From: a bacterium
GTDB lineage: Bacteria; Myxococcota_A; Bradymonadia; Bradymonadales; Bradymonadaceae
Direction: 5' to 3'
NCBI GenBank assembly: GCA_030427705.1
Contig: JAUIBR010000036.1
Coordinates: forward strand, 1-64,000
Length of the DNA stretch: 64,000 nucleotides
Positions 26,510 to 35,238 of the stretch are shown here, one piece after another. The position numbers and the translations under genes were made by a program. How positions within the stretch are numbered: position 1 is the first letter of the stretch; each line of letters opens with the position of its first letter. Under the pieces are notes generated by a model. That model was not told the origin of the DNA and ran no database searches. It saw only the letters and a program-made list of their open reading frames with translations.

Positions 26510-28974
26510 TGCGTAGCGTTATCGCCCTCATATTGGTTCTGGGGTGGAGCTCGGTCGCATTCGCGAACAACGTCGACGTGAAACTCTCGCCCGACGTCAT
26601 CGAGGTCGGTGAAATCTTCCAATACGAGACGTCTGTCTCAACCAATGGACAGCAAAGCATCGATATCACAGCCCGACCCGAGTTTGGCGACTTGATGGTT
26701 GTTGGCTCCAAGCGGGTACCACAAATCGCGGTGGTCAACGGGCGAGTGACCCAGAATCTGCGGCTGATCTACCGGTTGAGAGCCGAAAAGCCCGGGTCGT
26801 ATGCCATCAAATCACCGACGTTCCGAGTCGACGGCAAGACCTCAGAACCAAAGACCGTCACGATGCGGGTAGTGCCCAAAGGTAAACTCCCAACAAAGAA
26901 GCGCAGCAAAGTAAGCAAGAGCGGCTCGAATGTGCTGGAGGCGTCGATGACGCCAAAGGAGAATATCTACGTCGGCCAACAGGTGACGCTCGAATACAAC
27001 CTGTACATGGAACTGCGGACTGGGGGCGGAACACCTCGCCCACCAGACGAGCCTTCTCTGGACGATTTCTGGATCGAAGACCTAGGGGATAAGGGCACTG
27101 GCCGACGCACAACCGTCAGTCGGGGCGGACGGCTCTACTACAAGATTCCCCTGCGAAAGTACGCGCTGTTTCCACTACGTGCCGGCAAAGCAAACATCGA
27201 ATCCATGGGCGTAACCGTGATGCCTGAGGGGTTCTTCTTTCGTCGGGCGGAAGAACGTGTCGAGAGCGATGCGATTGAGCTCGAGATCTTGCCGCTGCCC
27301 CCGGACGCTCCCGAAGGATTTTACGAAGGAAACGTGGGGCAATGGCGAATCACAACACGAAGCGACACATCGCAAACTCGCGTTGGCTCACCTGTCACCA
27401 TCGATATTCGGGTCAATGGAAATGGGCAGGTCGGACGAATTCAACTTCCAAAACTACCGGAGATTGACGGGCTGCGAATTGGTGAACCGGCTGAGACGTC
27501 GCAAACCAAGGTCGCCAACGGCCTGGTCCAAGGCCAAAAGACGCTGAGTTACACCATCACACCTTTGAAAGAAGGCAACTTCGCAATCCCTCCCGTGACC
27601 TTTGCGTACTTCGACCCTTCCACCCAGACGTACAAATCGTCTGCATCACAGCCAATAACCCTGAAAGTCGCAGCCGGGGAACTACCGCCAGAGCCCATCA
27701 AGAAATCCGAGCTCACGAAGAGAGCAACCTCGTCTACCGAAGACCTCATCGAAGGGTTGGTCAAACAGCTCCCCGAGCCGCGACCCCTTATTATTGGCGC
27801 GGTTCCAATCGTTCTCGTCGACGCGACTTGGTTCTGGGCCATTATTCTAGCGCTTCTACTCGCCATCATTGCGTTGTTCGCCGAACCGCCGTTTAGGCGC
27901 CACATGGCCAAATCTGCCCCCGAACGTGAGCGACGCGCGCTGGCGGAGTCCATTTTAAGTGACCTCTCCACTGCCACGGACGCGGACACAGTGGCAGCCA
28001 ATATTCGTCGATACCTGAAAGAGGTAGTTGGGTTGAAACCCGGGCAGGTCAATGCTGCCGGCATTCCCAAAGCCTTGAAGGAATTCGGCGTCGACCCGGA
28101 AGATGCCAAAGAATTGGCGGCGCTTCTGAAGTCCAGTGACGACGCACGGTTTGCGCCAACCAGCGAATCAAAGACTGTGGAGTCCGGAAAGGCCGCAAAA
28201 ATTCTACGTCTCATCAATCTTCCCGCCATCACATTGGTGGCGATGTTGGCCGTGGGAATCGCATTTGCGTCGCCTGAAAGCGCTCTGAAGTCCTACAAGA
28301 GTGGAGACTTCGCGCAGGCCGCAAACGAATACGAAGTCATCGCTGAAGACCATCCACACCTGGCCGACGCATGGCTAAATGCTGCGGTTTCCCATGCACG
28401 CGCCGGGAACTTCCCAGCCGCTCGGTTGGCGGTGGAACGTGCCTCGTTGCGAGCACCGCAGGACACAGAAATCGACGAGGCCAACGAGAAGATCGTTCGC
28501 ATGATTCGGCTTAAGACGATCAAGGCCAGCCGCTCATCGATGTCCATCGAAGGTAATGAGGCACTGTTTTGGTGGCGCGTTGCATCCCAGATTCCCGCCA
28601 ACGCCCTGCCCATCGCAACATTTGTCCTATTGCTGTTTCTGCTTGCCGGCCTGGTATTGAGACGGACAGGCAAGCTACCCGAAGGCACGGACCGTGTCGT
28701 AGTTTGGTCCTGTCTCACCTTGGCCGTTTTGGCCGGCGGTCTACTCTGGGGCCAACAACGCGTCCTCTCGAACGTCACTCCAATCGTCATCACTTCAGAT
28801 TCTCCCGATTATCGGGAGGGCCCCAGCAAACACAGCGCCGAGATGCGCGCCCCGAAAGGCGTGCAACCCGGTGTCATGTTGAGAAGATTGGAGGTCCGAG
28901 ATGAGTGGACCAAGATTGCGGTCCACGACGACCACGTTTGGGTCGCGACATCAGATGTCGCGGTGGTCGACTAG
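26509..28974 (+). CDS. batD: BatD oxygen-tolerance protein with TPR and SH3-like C-terminus
   Basis: About 821 residues from a GTG at 26509 that overlaps the previous stop (TAGTG); a TTG two codons upstream is less likely. The signal peptide is MRSVIALILVLGWSSVAFA. The extracytoplasmic part consists of several beta-sandwich units typical of BatD (VEVGEIFQYETSVSTNG, then YVGQQVTLEYNLYM), followed by membrane segments near 440-460 and 575-590. The family normally ends after the cytoplasmic helical domain, but here TPR units (about 595-670), two more membrane segments and a terminal SH3b-like stretch (VMLRRLEVRDEWTKIAVHDD) are added. The 3' end overlaps the convergent flotillin gene by 4 bp. It closes the second Bat operon. 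Confidence 0.9.
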   Translation: MRSVIALILVLGWSSVAFANNVDVKLSPDVIEVGEIFQYETSVSTNGQQSIDITARPEFGDLMVVGSKRVPQIAVVNGRVTQNLRLIYRLRAEKPGSYAIKSPTFRVDGKTSEPKTVTMRVVPKGKLPTKKRSKVSKSGSNVLEASMTPKENIYVGQQVTLEYNLYMELRTGGGTPRPPDEPSLDDFWIEDLGDKGTGRRTTVSRGGRLYYKIPLRKYALFPLRAGKANIESMGVTVMPEGFFFRRAEERVESDAIELEILPLPPDAPEGFYEGNVGQWRITTRSDTSQTRVGSPVTIDIRVNGNGQVGRIQLPKLPEIDGLRIGEPAETSQTKVANGLVQGQKTLSYTITPLKEGNFAIPPVTFAYFDPSTQTYKSSASQPITLKVAAGELPPEPIKKSELTKRATSSTEDLIEGLVKQLPEPRPLIIGAVPIVLVDATWFWAIILALLLAIIALFAEPPFRRHMAKSAPERERRALAESILSDLSTATDADTVAANIRRYLKEVVGLKPGQVNAAGIPKALKEFGVDPEDAKELAALLKSSDDARFAPTSESKTVESGKAAKILRLINLPAITLVAMLAVGIAFASPESALKSYKSGDFAQAANEYEVIAEDHPHLADAWLNAAVSHARAGNFPAARLAVERASLRAPQDTEIDEANEKIVRMIRLKTIKASRSSMSIEGNEALFWWRVASQIPANALPIATFVLLLFLLAGLVLRRTGKLPEGTDRVVVWSCLTLAVLAGGLLWGQQRVLSNVTPIVITSDSPDYREGPSKHSAEMRAPKGVQPGVMLRRLEVRDEWTKIAVHDDHVWVATSDVAVVD

Positions 28975-30224
28975 GAGTTGTCCTGCAGGGCTGCGAGGCC
29001 TTGCAGCACTCGAGGCAAATCAAGCCCAAGCGTCTGTTTGATCTGCTCGGAACCACTTGCAGCCTTCATCGGAAGACCACGTGATGAATCGGCATCCTGA
29101 ACCTTACTGTCGATGACCGTAATCTTGTCGATCTTGATGTCCTGAACCGTGGAGAGCATGTTCTCCATGATGGCGTCGAACTGCTGGACCAAGAAGATTG
29201 GGCGGGCAGCATCGCCTGCGTCCTTCCAAGTCTGATTCAACGCCCGAAGAGCGTCGGCCGTAGCCTTACCGTCTTCGACAACCTTCGCTGAACGAGCCTT
29301 GGCGTCCGCTTCGAGCTCAGCCTTGCGCGCTTGCGCCGGTTGAATCACGTCGGCCGCCAGCTGGCGTTTCACCTGCTCCAGACGAGCACGTTGGACGTCC
29401 AGGTTGGCCCGAGCACGCGCAATCGCCGAACCGGTCTTCGATTGCTCTTCAGCCACCATAGCTTCCCCACGCGTTCGCGCATCGACGATTCGTCGGTCGG
29501 CATCTGCCTTGGAAATCTCCTTCTGTGCATCAATCTTGGCGATGGCCTTCTTCAGCTGGTTATCTGCATCCTGAATCGTCGCCTCAGCGCGGTTTTGCGC
29601 CTCAGCAACACGGCTGGTCATGATGAGTTCAGCAGACTGCTTACGACCGATGGAATCAAGGTATCCCTTGTCATCGGAGACGCTCTGAATCTTAAGGTTG
29701 TCCAAAACGAGGCCAAGACGGGTCAGGTCATGCTCAGCTTCAGCCAGGAGCGAACGCGCAAACTTCAGACGGTCATCGTTGACCTCTTCTGGCGTCAGGG
29801 TTGCCAGAACGCCACGCATGTTCCCTTCAAGCGTCTCCTTGGCAATCTGCTCGACGGCGGTACGCGGCATGCCCAGGAAGCGCTCAACGGCGTTGCTGAT
29901 ATAGGGTTCCTGACTGCCGATTTTAACGTTGGCAACGCCCTTCACAGAAAGGGGGATACCGCCCTTCGAGTAGGCGTTGTGCACGTTAATGTCGATAATC
30001 ATGTTGGTGACATCGACACGGTCGAGCCGCTGGAACATCGGGATTCGCACCTGGCGTCCCGAGTGAATGAGCTTGTAGCCCTTCTTGCCGCCACCCATAC
30101 CCGAGAACACGAGCACTTCGTTAGGTTGGCAAATCTCAATGTAGTTTTTGATAACGATGATGATGACGATGATCGCGGTGAGCGCGATCATGCCGAAGGC
30201 ACCGAGTCCAACTATTGCTTCCAT
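28971..30224 (-). CDS. Flotillin/SPFH-domain protein (copy A)
   Basis: A 417-residue protein with one N-terminal membrane segment (about 7-27) and an SPFH/band 7 domain (about 35-210, with PNEVLVFSGMGGG and GIPLSVKGVANVKI). An Ala/Lys/Glu-rich coiled coil of the flotillin type follows (about 215-330), and the end carries LPRVLQGLAAL. Flotillins form oligomeric rings in membrane microdomains and interact with NfeD/YuaF-type OB-fold proteins, one of which is encoded upstream in this unit. It is separated by 9 bp from copy B, with which it shares domain order. It is the last gene of the operon 32812-28971. Confidence 0.93.
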   Translation of the reverse strand: MEAIVGLGAFGMIALTAIIVIIIVIKNYIEICQPNEVLVFSGMGGGKKGYKLIHSGRQVRIPMFQRLDRVDVTNMIIDINVHNAYSKGGIPLSVKGVANVKIGSQEPYISNAVERFLGMPRTAVEQIAKETLEGNMRGVLATLTPEEVNDDRLKFARSLLAEAEHDLTRLGLVLDNLKIQSVSDDKGYLDSIGRKQSAELIMTSRVAEAQNRAEATIQDADNQLKKAIAKIDAQKEISKADADRRIVDARTRGEAMVAEEQSKTGSAIARARANLDVQRARLEQVKRQLAADVIQPAQARKAELEADAKARSAKVVEDGKATADALRALNQTWKDAGDAARPIFLVQQFDAIMENMLSTVQDIKIDKITVIDSKVQDADSSRGLPMKAASGSEQIKQTLGLDLPRVLQGLAALQDNS

Positions 30225-30233
30225 AATTAACCC

Positions 30234-31628
30234 CTACCCTTCTTCACTTTCGTTACTTTTCGTTCGGTTGGCCGCTAGCGCCTTGGCGAGTGACTCGCGC
30301 TTGTCGCTAGTGAGGCTCTTCGACAGGTCGGCCGGTTGCTCGGAGCTCAACGCTTTTGGCGCGCCCCCGCCGCCACCGCCAGGCCTTGATGTGCCTGTCA
30401 TGGCGCCGCCGATATCGAGACCAACGGTGTCCCGCATTTCGGCGAAGAGGTTGCCGACAATCTTGGGGAACGAGCTGACGTAGTTTGGAAGCGCTGTGCC
30501 GTCGCCGGAATCGATAAGGGCAACCTCGCGCACTTGAACCTGCCGCGCAGCCTCACCGACCTGCTTCATGATGGATTCCATCTGCTGCATGATGAAGACG
30601 TCTGCGGCGTCCTCTCCAGCCTCTTGCCAGACTTCCGACATCGCGCGGAGCACTTCTGCCATCGCGCGACCTTTCTCGGCGATATCTGCCGCTTCGCCAG
30701 CAGCAACAAGCTCCTTGGCGACCTTATTGGCTTCAGCCGGAATAACGACGTCTGCTTGCAGACGGAGCTTCTCGAGCTCCGTACGAACCTGCTGCAGTTC
30801 TTGTTCTGCTTCGGCTCGGGCCGCCAGGGCCTTCGCTTCGGCCTTCTCTTCTTCGGATTTCGCTTGGAGTTCCAAATCAGCTTGGAACTGACGCAATTCG
30901 TTCTGAGCCTTTTGGATATGCGCCTGTGCGTTGCGACGAGCGACCTCGCCGTTACCTTGCATCTTGGCTTCCGTTTCTTCGGCAGTCTTCATCGCATCCG
31001 ATTCCGCGACCTCAGCGACCTTCAGAATCTCGGCGATTCGACGTCGGCCCAATGAATCGAGGTAGTCGCGGTCATCGCTGACGTTCTGGATCTTCAGTGT
31101 GTCCAGGTGCAACCCAAGCTTCTCGAGGTCGGGCTCAACGTCGTCCGCAAGCTGCTCCGCGAACTTGAGGCGGTTCTCGTTGACCTCTTCCGGCGTCAAC
31201 GTTGCCAACACCCCACGCAAGTTACCTTCCAACGTCTCTTGAGCGACGCGAACAATCTCCTCGCGATTTCGGCCAAGGAAACGTTCGATGGCATTGTGAA
31301 TGACGGCTGGGTCGCTGGCGACCTTGACGTTCGCAATAGCGTGGACGTTCAGGGGAATACCCCCCTTTGAGTACGCGCCACGGGTGTCGATTCGCACCGG
31401 GAAGATGCGCAAGTCCATGCGGTCGACCGTCTCTACAATTGGGCGTTTCAGCGTGAATCCGCCCTTCACGACGCGATAACCAACAACCGAGCCATCGGCT
31501 AGTTTGGTGTCACGACCTGAGAAGATGAGGACTTCATTGGGAAGTCCGACGTAGAGAAAGTTGCGAACCAGCCAAAACGTGAATAGCAGCGCCATCACTA
31601 CCATTATCGCTAAGCCTACGATTTCCAT
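30234..31628 (-). CDS. Flotillin/SPFH-domain protein (copy B)
   Basis: A 464-residue flotillin. The N-terminal membrane segment is at about 4-24, followed by the SPFH domain with GLPNEVLIFSGRDTK and GIPLNVHAIANVKVAS. The coiled coil at about 215-330 is rich in Glu, Ala and Gln. The tail carries a Gly/Pro stretch (TSRPGGGGGGAPKAL) and a short Lys/Ser-rich end. RBS AGGGAGA lies just before the ATG at 31628. It is homologous to copy A but longer by about 45 residues, mostly at the C-terminus. Two flotillins in tandem could make a hetero-oligomer. Confidence 0.93.
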   Translation of the reverse strand: MEIVGLAIMVVMALLFTFWLVRNFLYVGLPNEVLIFSGRDTKLADGSVVGYRVVKGGFTLKRPIVETVDRMDLRIFPVRIDTRGAYSKGGIPLNVHAIANVKVASDPAVIHNAIERFLGRNREEIVRVAQETLEGNLRGVLATLTPEEVNENRLKFAEQLADDVEPDLEKLGLHLDTLKIQNVSDDRDYLDSLGRRRIAEILKVAEVAESDAMKTAEETEAKMQGNGEVARRNAQAHIQKAQNELRQFQADLELQAKSEEEKAEAKALAARAEAEQELQQVRTELEKLRLQADVVIPAEANKVAKELVAAGEAADIAEKGRAMAEVLRAMSEVWQEAGEDAADVFIMQQMESIMKQVGEAARQVQVREVALIDSGDGTALPNYVSSFPKIVGNLFAEMRDTVGLDIGGAMTGTSRPGGGGGGAPKALSSEQPADLSKSLTSDKRESLAKALAANRTKSNESEEG

Positions 31629-31655
31629 AAATCTCCCTGTGACGAGGTGCCTCGT

Positions 31656-32417
31656 CTAACCTTCAAATTCATCGATCGAAACGACTTCAGCGACCCCGTT
31701 TTCGACCCCGATAACCATGCACTCCGAATTGTAGGCAAACGAGCCTGAGCTTGCCCGTGCGGGCAATTCCATGACACGGCCTTTCATCGTGAAGCGCACT
31801 TTGCCTAGTTCCCCATCTTCAATCGGCACGGTGACCTTGCCAATTGTGCCCACGTAGTCGTCCTGTCGGACCGTCTTCCCGCCTTCACTAAATGAGGCGA
31901 GGTGGAGCAGATATGTAACGCCAACTCCGGAAGCCAGACCCATGCCCACCGATGCAGCAAAGACGCCTATCGTGCTGCCCATGATCAGCGACAGGATGGT
32001 CCCAGTAAGCCCAAAGAAGGCCGATGTGAATGTGTAAAAACGGAAGCTGAAGAACGGATTGTAGCGCTTTCGCCTCTGCTTGCGCTCGATTTCGACGTCG
32101 CTCTCGGTGGTTTGCAGCGGACCGTCGTCGACATGCCCATCGGCGTCTCCGTCCCCGTCGAAGTCCCCGTCCGCATCTGCGTCCAGGTCGACGTCCACCT
32201 CTCCCTCGACCTCGAATTCTTTGTCGAACTCGATCTCTTTATCGAACTCAACGTCTTTGTCGAACTCGAACTCCTTGTCGAACTCGATCTCTTTGTCGAA
32301 GTCTTTGTCGAAATCCTTGTCGAAATCGCCATCGCTCCCGAGCCCGGACATCACCGACAATCCGACAAACACACCGCCGAAAATTAGGAACGCTATGTAG
32401 ACTTCAATTCCCAGCAT
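31656..32417 (-). CDS. NfeD/YuaF-like OB-fold membrane protein with FDKE repeat
   Basis: A 253-residue protein with an N-terminal membrane segment (about 5-22), an unusual loop of tandem Phe-Asp-Lys-Glu/Asp units (residues 30-75, for example DFDKDFDKEIEFDKEFEFDK), then an Asp/Gly run (VDVDLDADADGDFDGDGDAD), two more membrane segments (about 128-150, 155-175) and a C-terminal OB-fold-like domain (DDYVGTIGKVTVPIEDGELG). The OB-fold and position beside flotillins identify it as the YuaF/YqiJ class partner. The repetitive loop is not part of the known family. It starts 2 bp after the TerB-like stop. Confidence 0.85.
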   Translation of the reverse strand: MLGIEVYIAFLIFGGVFVGLSVMSGLGSDGDFDKDFDKDFDKEIEFDKEFEFDKDVEFDKEIEFDKEFEVEGEVDVDLDADADGDFDGDGDADGHVDDGPLQTTESDVEIERKQRRKRYNPFFSFRFYTFTSAFFGLTGTILSLIMGSTIGVFAASVGMGLASGVGVTYLLHLASFSEGGKTVRQDDYVGTIGKVTVPIEDGELGKVRFTMKGRVMELPARASSGSFAYNSECMVIGVENGVAEVVSIDEFEG

Positions 32418-32419
32418 AA

Positions 32420-32812
32420 TTACTCGGTGTTCGACATGCCTTGAGCGAGCAACTTCTCAACGTCGCTCCAGAGTGAGTGGTACTCGGCTTCTTCCATACC
32501 GGTCTTCTCGCGCAGGCGGTCGAGGTATTGAATCTCTTCGATGTTAAAGACCATATCGGAGCCCGCGAGCACCATCGCCTGACGCATGAACACTTCGCGC
32601 ATCACAGGGTCTTCTTTGAGATCCTCCCAATTCGGCTCTTCGGGGGCCTCTTCGAACCAGGCCCAAACGTGATTGACGGCATCCTTCGGCAGATCGACAC
32701 CGCTCAAAATGGTCTGGAGAATCTCGCGCTCTTCTGTGACGAGCTCGCCGTCACTCCACGCCGAGGCGAACAGGAAATGCAGAAACTGGAGTTTCTGCTC
32801 AGATGACATCAT
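32420..32812 (-). CDS. TerB-like helical protein
   Basis: About 130 residues from ATG 32812, which has AAGGG 7 bp upstream; a TTG two codons earlier is possible. It is all-helical with the TerB-type pattern FLFASAWSDGELVTEEREILQTIL near the N-terminus, and a second related helix pair (VLAGSDMVFNIEEIQYLDRL). TerB-fold proteins are membrane-associated acidic helical adaptors linked to tellurite and envelope-stress systems. It is the first gene of the flotillin operon and is followed by the OB-fold protein with a 2-bp gap. A -10-like TAAAAT (32860-32865, minus strand) lies about 50 bp upstream with no clear -35. Confidence 0.8.
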   Translation of the reverse strand: MMSSEQKLQFLHFLFASAWSDGELVTEEREILQTILSGVDLPKDAVNHVWAWFEEAPEEPNWEDLKEDPVMREVFMRQAMVLAGSDMVFNIEEIQYLDRLREKTGMEEAEYHSLWSDVEKLLAQGMSNTE

Positions 32813-32848
32813 GGTCAAACCCTTGTGGTATCTGGATTGAGCCGCACC

Positions 32849-32874
32849 TTAACCCAAAAATTTTAGGTTGTTAA
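32849..32874. promoter_or_regulatory. Imperfect inverted repeat upstream of the flotillin operon
   Basis: TTAACC (32849-32854) and GGTTgTTAA (32866-32874) flank an A/T core, a near-palindrome covering the -10-like element. Together with the CGGGAAC/GTTCCCG pair at 32938-32970 (7-bp arms, 19-bp gap) it makes this 280-bp divergent gap rich in possible operators. No binding protein can be named. Confidence 0.25.
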
Positions 32875-33027
32875 CATGAACCGGTAGGGAACCGATTCGT
32901 GAATAATTTTTGTGGAACAAAACTTTTTTTGCGGTGTCGGGAACAAATAGTGAATCCAAAGTGGTTCCCGTTCGTATTTACTTAAAGAGACACGGTATTT
33001 CTTGAGCCAGAAAAAAGGTCTGCAGGA

Positions 33028-33056
33028 TTGGAAAATCCGAGGCATTTGCGTATATT
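33028..33056 (+). promoter_or_regulatory. Sigma70-like promoter for the small secreted protein
   Basis: TTGGAA (33028-33033), a 17-bp spacer and TATATT (33051-33056) form a good sigma70 pattern about 38 bp before the ATG at 33095. A small dyad GGATT-GGAA-AATCC overlaps the -35. Confidence 0.55.
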
Positions 33057-33094
33057 TCTGGCTGAATTGACCCAAACCGCACGGAGCGTATGGA

Positions 33095-33400
33095 ATGTTA
33101 AAACACCACCACATAGCACTGAGCCGAATGCTCGGCGGGGTGGTGTTTGCAATGTTCTTGGTTCTGACGCCGCGGGCATGGGTCGACGCCGAAAACAGTC
33201 CTACACAGGACCAAATCCCTGTCGAAGCACTCGAACAGAATTCGGATTGTCTCTGGTGTGAACCCGCACCTGAAGACTGCGAAGAGGGCGATACAGCATC
33301 CGCGGAAGACCAAGAATATTGGCTCAACCCGGACCGACCTGTACCGCCCTCTCCTGCTCTGCCATGCAGCCAAATCGGCGCAAAAGTGCCCGGCGCATAG
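33095..33400 (+). CDS. Small secreted cysteine-containing protein
   Basis: I do not recognise the 101-residue product. It opens with a signal peptide (HHHIALSRMLGGVVFAMFLV, cleavage near WVDA, about residue 32). The mature part is acidic with CLWCEPAPEDCEEGD near residues 52-66, giving a C-x-x-C and a third cysteine, and a fourth cysteine near the end (LPCSQ). The ATG has GGAG 8 bp upstream and a promoter at 33028, which supports a real gene against the poorer reverse-strand frame. The CxxC pattern might bind metal or be redox-active. RNase J follows about 90 bp later. Confidence 0.6.
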   Translation: MLKHHHIALSRMLGGVVFAMFLVLTPRAWVDAENSPTQDQIPVEALEQNSDCLWCEPAPEDCEEGDTASAEDQEYWLNPDRPVPPSPALPCSQIGAKVPGA

Positions 33401-33489
33401 AGTTTCGCATCTAGACAAATTGGGGATCGCACATTGTCATTCACTCAAAAGTGAACGATACCTGCGGCAACTCGCATCACACGGACGTT

Positions 33490-35163
33490 ATGCAGATTCC
33501 ACCTGAACCCAACTCACCTTATGTGCGCGTCATCCCTCTTGGCGGGCTAGATCAATTTGGAATGAACTGCTGCCTGATCGAGACCGGTAACGAGCTCATC
33601 ATGGTGGATTGCGGTTTGACGTTCCCCGACCAAGGCCAGTTCGGAATCGACTACATCCTGCCCGATTGGACCTACGTCCTTCAGAATTTGGATCGGCTTT
33701 CGGCGATCGTTCTCACTCACGGTCACGAAGACCACATTGGGGCGCTCCCATTCTTGCTCAGTCAGGTCGAAATCCCCCTCTACGGCGGTGAACTCACGCT
33801 CGCGATGGTGAAACGCAAGCTCGAAGAGGCCGATGTCGAGGATGTCGAGTACAACATCGTCGAACCTGGTGACCAAGTGACGGTCGGCAAATTCGGACTT
33901 GAGTTCATTCACGTAAACCACTCGATCCCCAACGCCATGTCGGTCGCAATCAACACCGAGCTGGGAGTTCTTGTGTTCACCGGTGACTGGAAACTCGACC
34001 AAACGCCGATTGGCGAAGCGGTCATGGATTTGCACAGTCTCGCGAAGATTGGCGAAAACGGCGTTTTAGCGCTGCTTGGCGACAGCACAAATGTGATGAC
34101 CCCGGGCTTTTCGCGATCCGAAACCGAGGTTGTTCAAGAGATTGCTTCGATTCTGGAGACGGCGCGCGGTCGCGTCTTCGTCTCGTTGTTTTCAAGCAAC
34201 ATGAACCGAGTAGCGGCGATTCTAGAGGCTGCTGACCGCGTCGGTCGTCAAGCCGCGCTGGTAGGTCGAAGCCTTGAGCGCAATTTTCGCCTGGCTAGCG
34301 AGACTGGCTTCATTCCAGAGATTCGCGAGGGCATTCTCACGGACGTAAGCAAGCTGGATAAGTTGCCCGATGACGAGGTCTGCATCCTCACCACAGGTAC
34401 GCAGGCGGAGCCCCGCTCAACCTTGACTCGATTGGCATTTGACGACCACCACCAGCTCTCGCTGCGCGAGACCGACACCGTCTTGATCAGCGCACGTGTG
34501 ATTCCAGGCAATGAAGCGGGCGTGAACAAGATGCTCGATGCTCTTTCGCGCAAGCATCTCACCATTATCACCAAAGCCGACCGGCCAATCCACGGCTCTG
34601 GCCACGCACATCGCGAAGAGTTGAAGCTACTTCTAAATCTCGTACGCCCCTCGGTTTTGGTGCCGATGCATGGCGACTATCGCGTGCGACAAGCCCACGC
34701 TGATCTAGCCGTATCGATGGGGTGTCAGGCCACGGTCATTTCCGATGGCGATGTCCTCGAGTTTACAGAAACCGGTCACCACGTCGTCGGCACGGTTCCG
34801 AGCGGTCGACTCGCGGTCGATGGCAAATTCATGGGCGATATCGATGATGTCCAGATTCGCGATCGAAAGCGACTGGCCAACACAGGCATTGTGGTCGCGT
34901 TCTTGGTCCTCGACAAAGGCACCGGCGAAATCGAAGACGGTCCCATGCTGTTGCAACACGGCTTCCTCGCCGGTGTGCCGGAAAATGAGGACCTCATGCA
35001 GGAAGCCACGGACTTCGCCCGGAACACGATTCTCGGCCTATCGAAGGAAGTTCGGCGTGATGTAGGCGAAGTTTCCGAGGAACTCAGGCTCGCCGTGCGA
35101 CGCTATTTTCGGAAGCAATTGGACCGAAAACCAGTCGTCATTCCGGTCGTTCACGAGCTTTGA
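33490..35163 (+). CDS. rnj: Ribonuclease J
   Basis: A 557-residue metallo-beta-lactamase / beta-CASP nuclease for RNA maturation and decay. The zinc motif HGHEDH (H77, H79, D81, H82) is intact, with PMHGDY and GHAHREE in the beta-CASP part and FTGDWKLD giving a further metal ligand. The C-terminal domain (VVAFLVLDKGTGEIEDGP) is present, so the length is normal for the family. The start is uncertain: GTG 33451 would add 13 residues (MNDTCGNSHHTDV) but has no ribosome site; ATG 33490 has a weak GGAC. It precedes the GNAT gene by 75 bp. Confidence 0.93.
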   Translation: MQIPPEPNSPYVRVIPLGGLDQFGMNCCLIETGNELIMVDCGLTFPDQGQFGIDYILPDWTYVLQNLDRLSAIVLTHGHEDHIGALPFLLSQVEIPLYGGELTLAMVKRKLEEADVEDVEYNIVEPGDQVTVGKFGLEFIHVNHSIPNAMSVAINTELGVLVFTGDWKLDQTPIGEAVMDLHSLAKIGENGVLALLGDSTNVMTPGFSRSETEVVQEIASILETARGRVFVSLFSSNMNRVAAILEAADRVGRQAALVGRSLERNFRLASETGFIPEIREGILTDVSKLDKLPDDEVCILTTGTQAEPRSTLTRLAFDDHHQLSLRETDTVLISARVIPGNEAGVNKMLDALSRKHLTIITKADRPIHGSGHAHREELKLLLNLVRPSVLVPMHGDYRVRQAHADLAVSMGCQATVISDGDVLEFTETGHHVVGTVPSGRLAVDGKFMGDIDDVQIRDRKRLANTGIVVAFLVLDKGTGEIEDGPMLLQHGFLAGVPENEDLMQEATDFARNTILGLSKEVRRDVGEVSEELRLAVRRYFRKQLDRKPVVIPVVHEL

Positions 35164-35238
35164 CCAATCTCGACTGATCCACTACGCTTTTCGTACTTTA
35201 GCGCCACATGGGGCGGCTTTCTTTCTGAGTGACTTGCC

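Noticed and set aside
32863-33444. Minus-strand frame of 193 codons
   Set aside because: No family features. The plus-strand small ORF at 33095 has a promoter, ribosome site and signal peptide.
35200-35230. Possible terminator after RNase J
   Set aside because: AGCGCC and GGCGGCT pair only with a bulge and the following T-run is interrupted; too weak to call.
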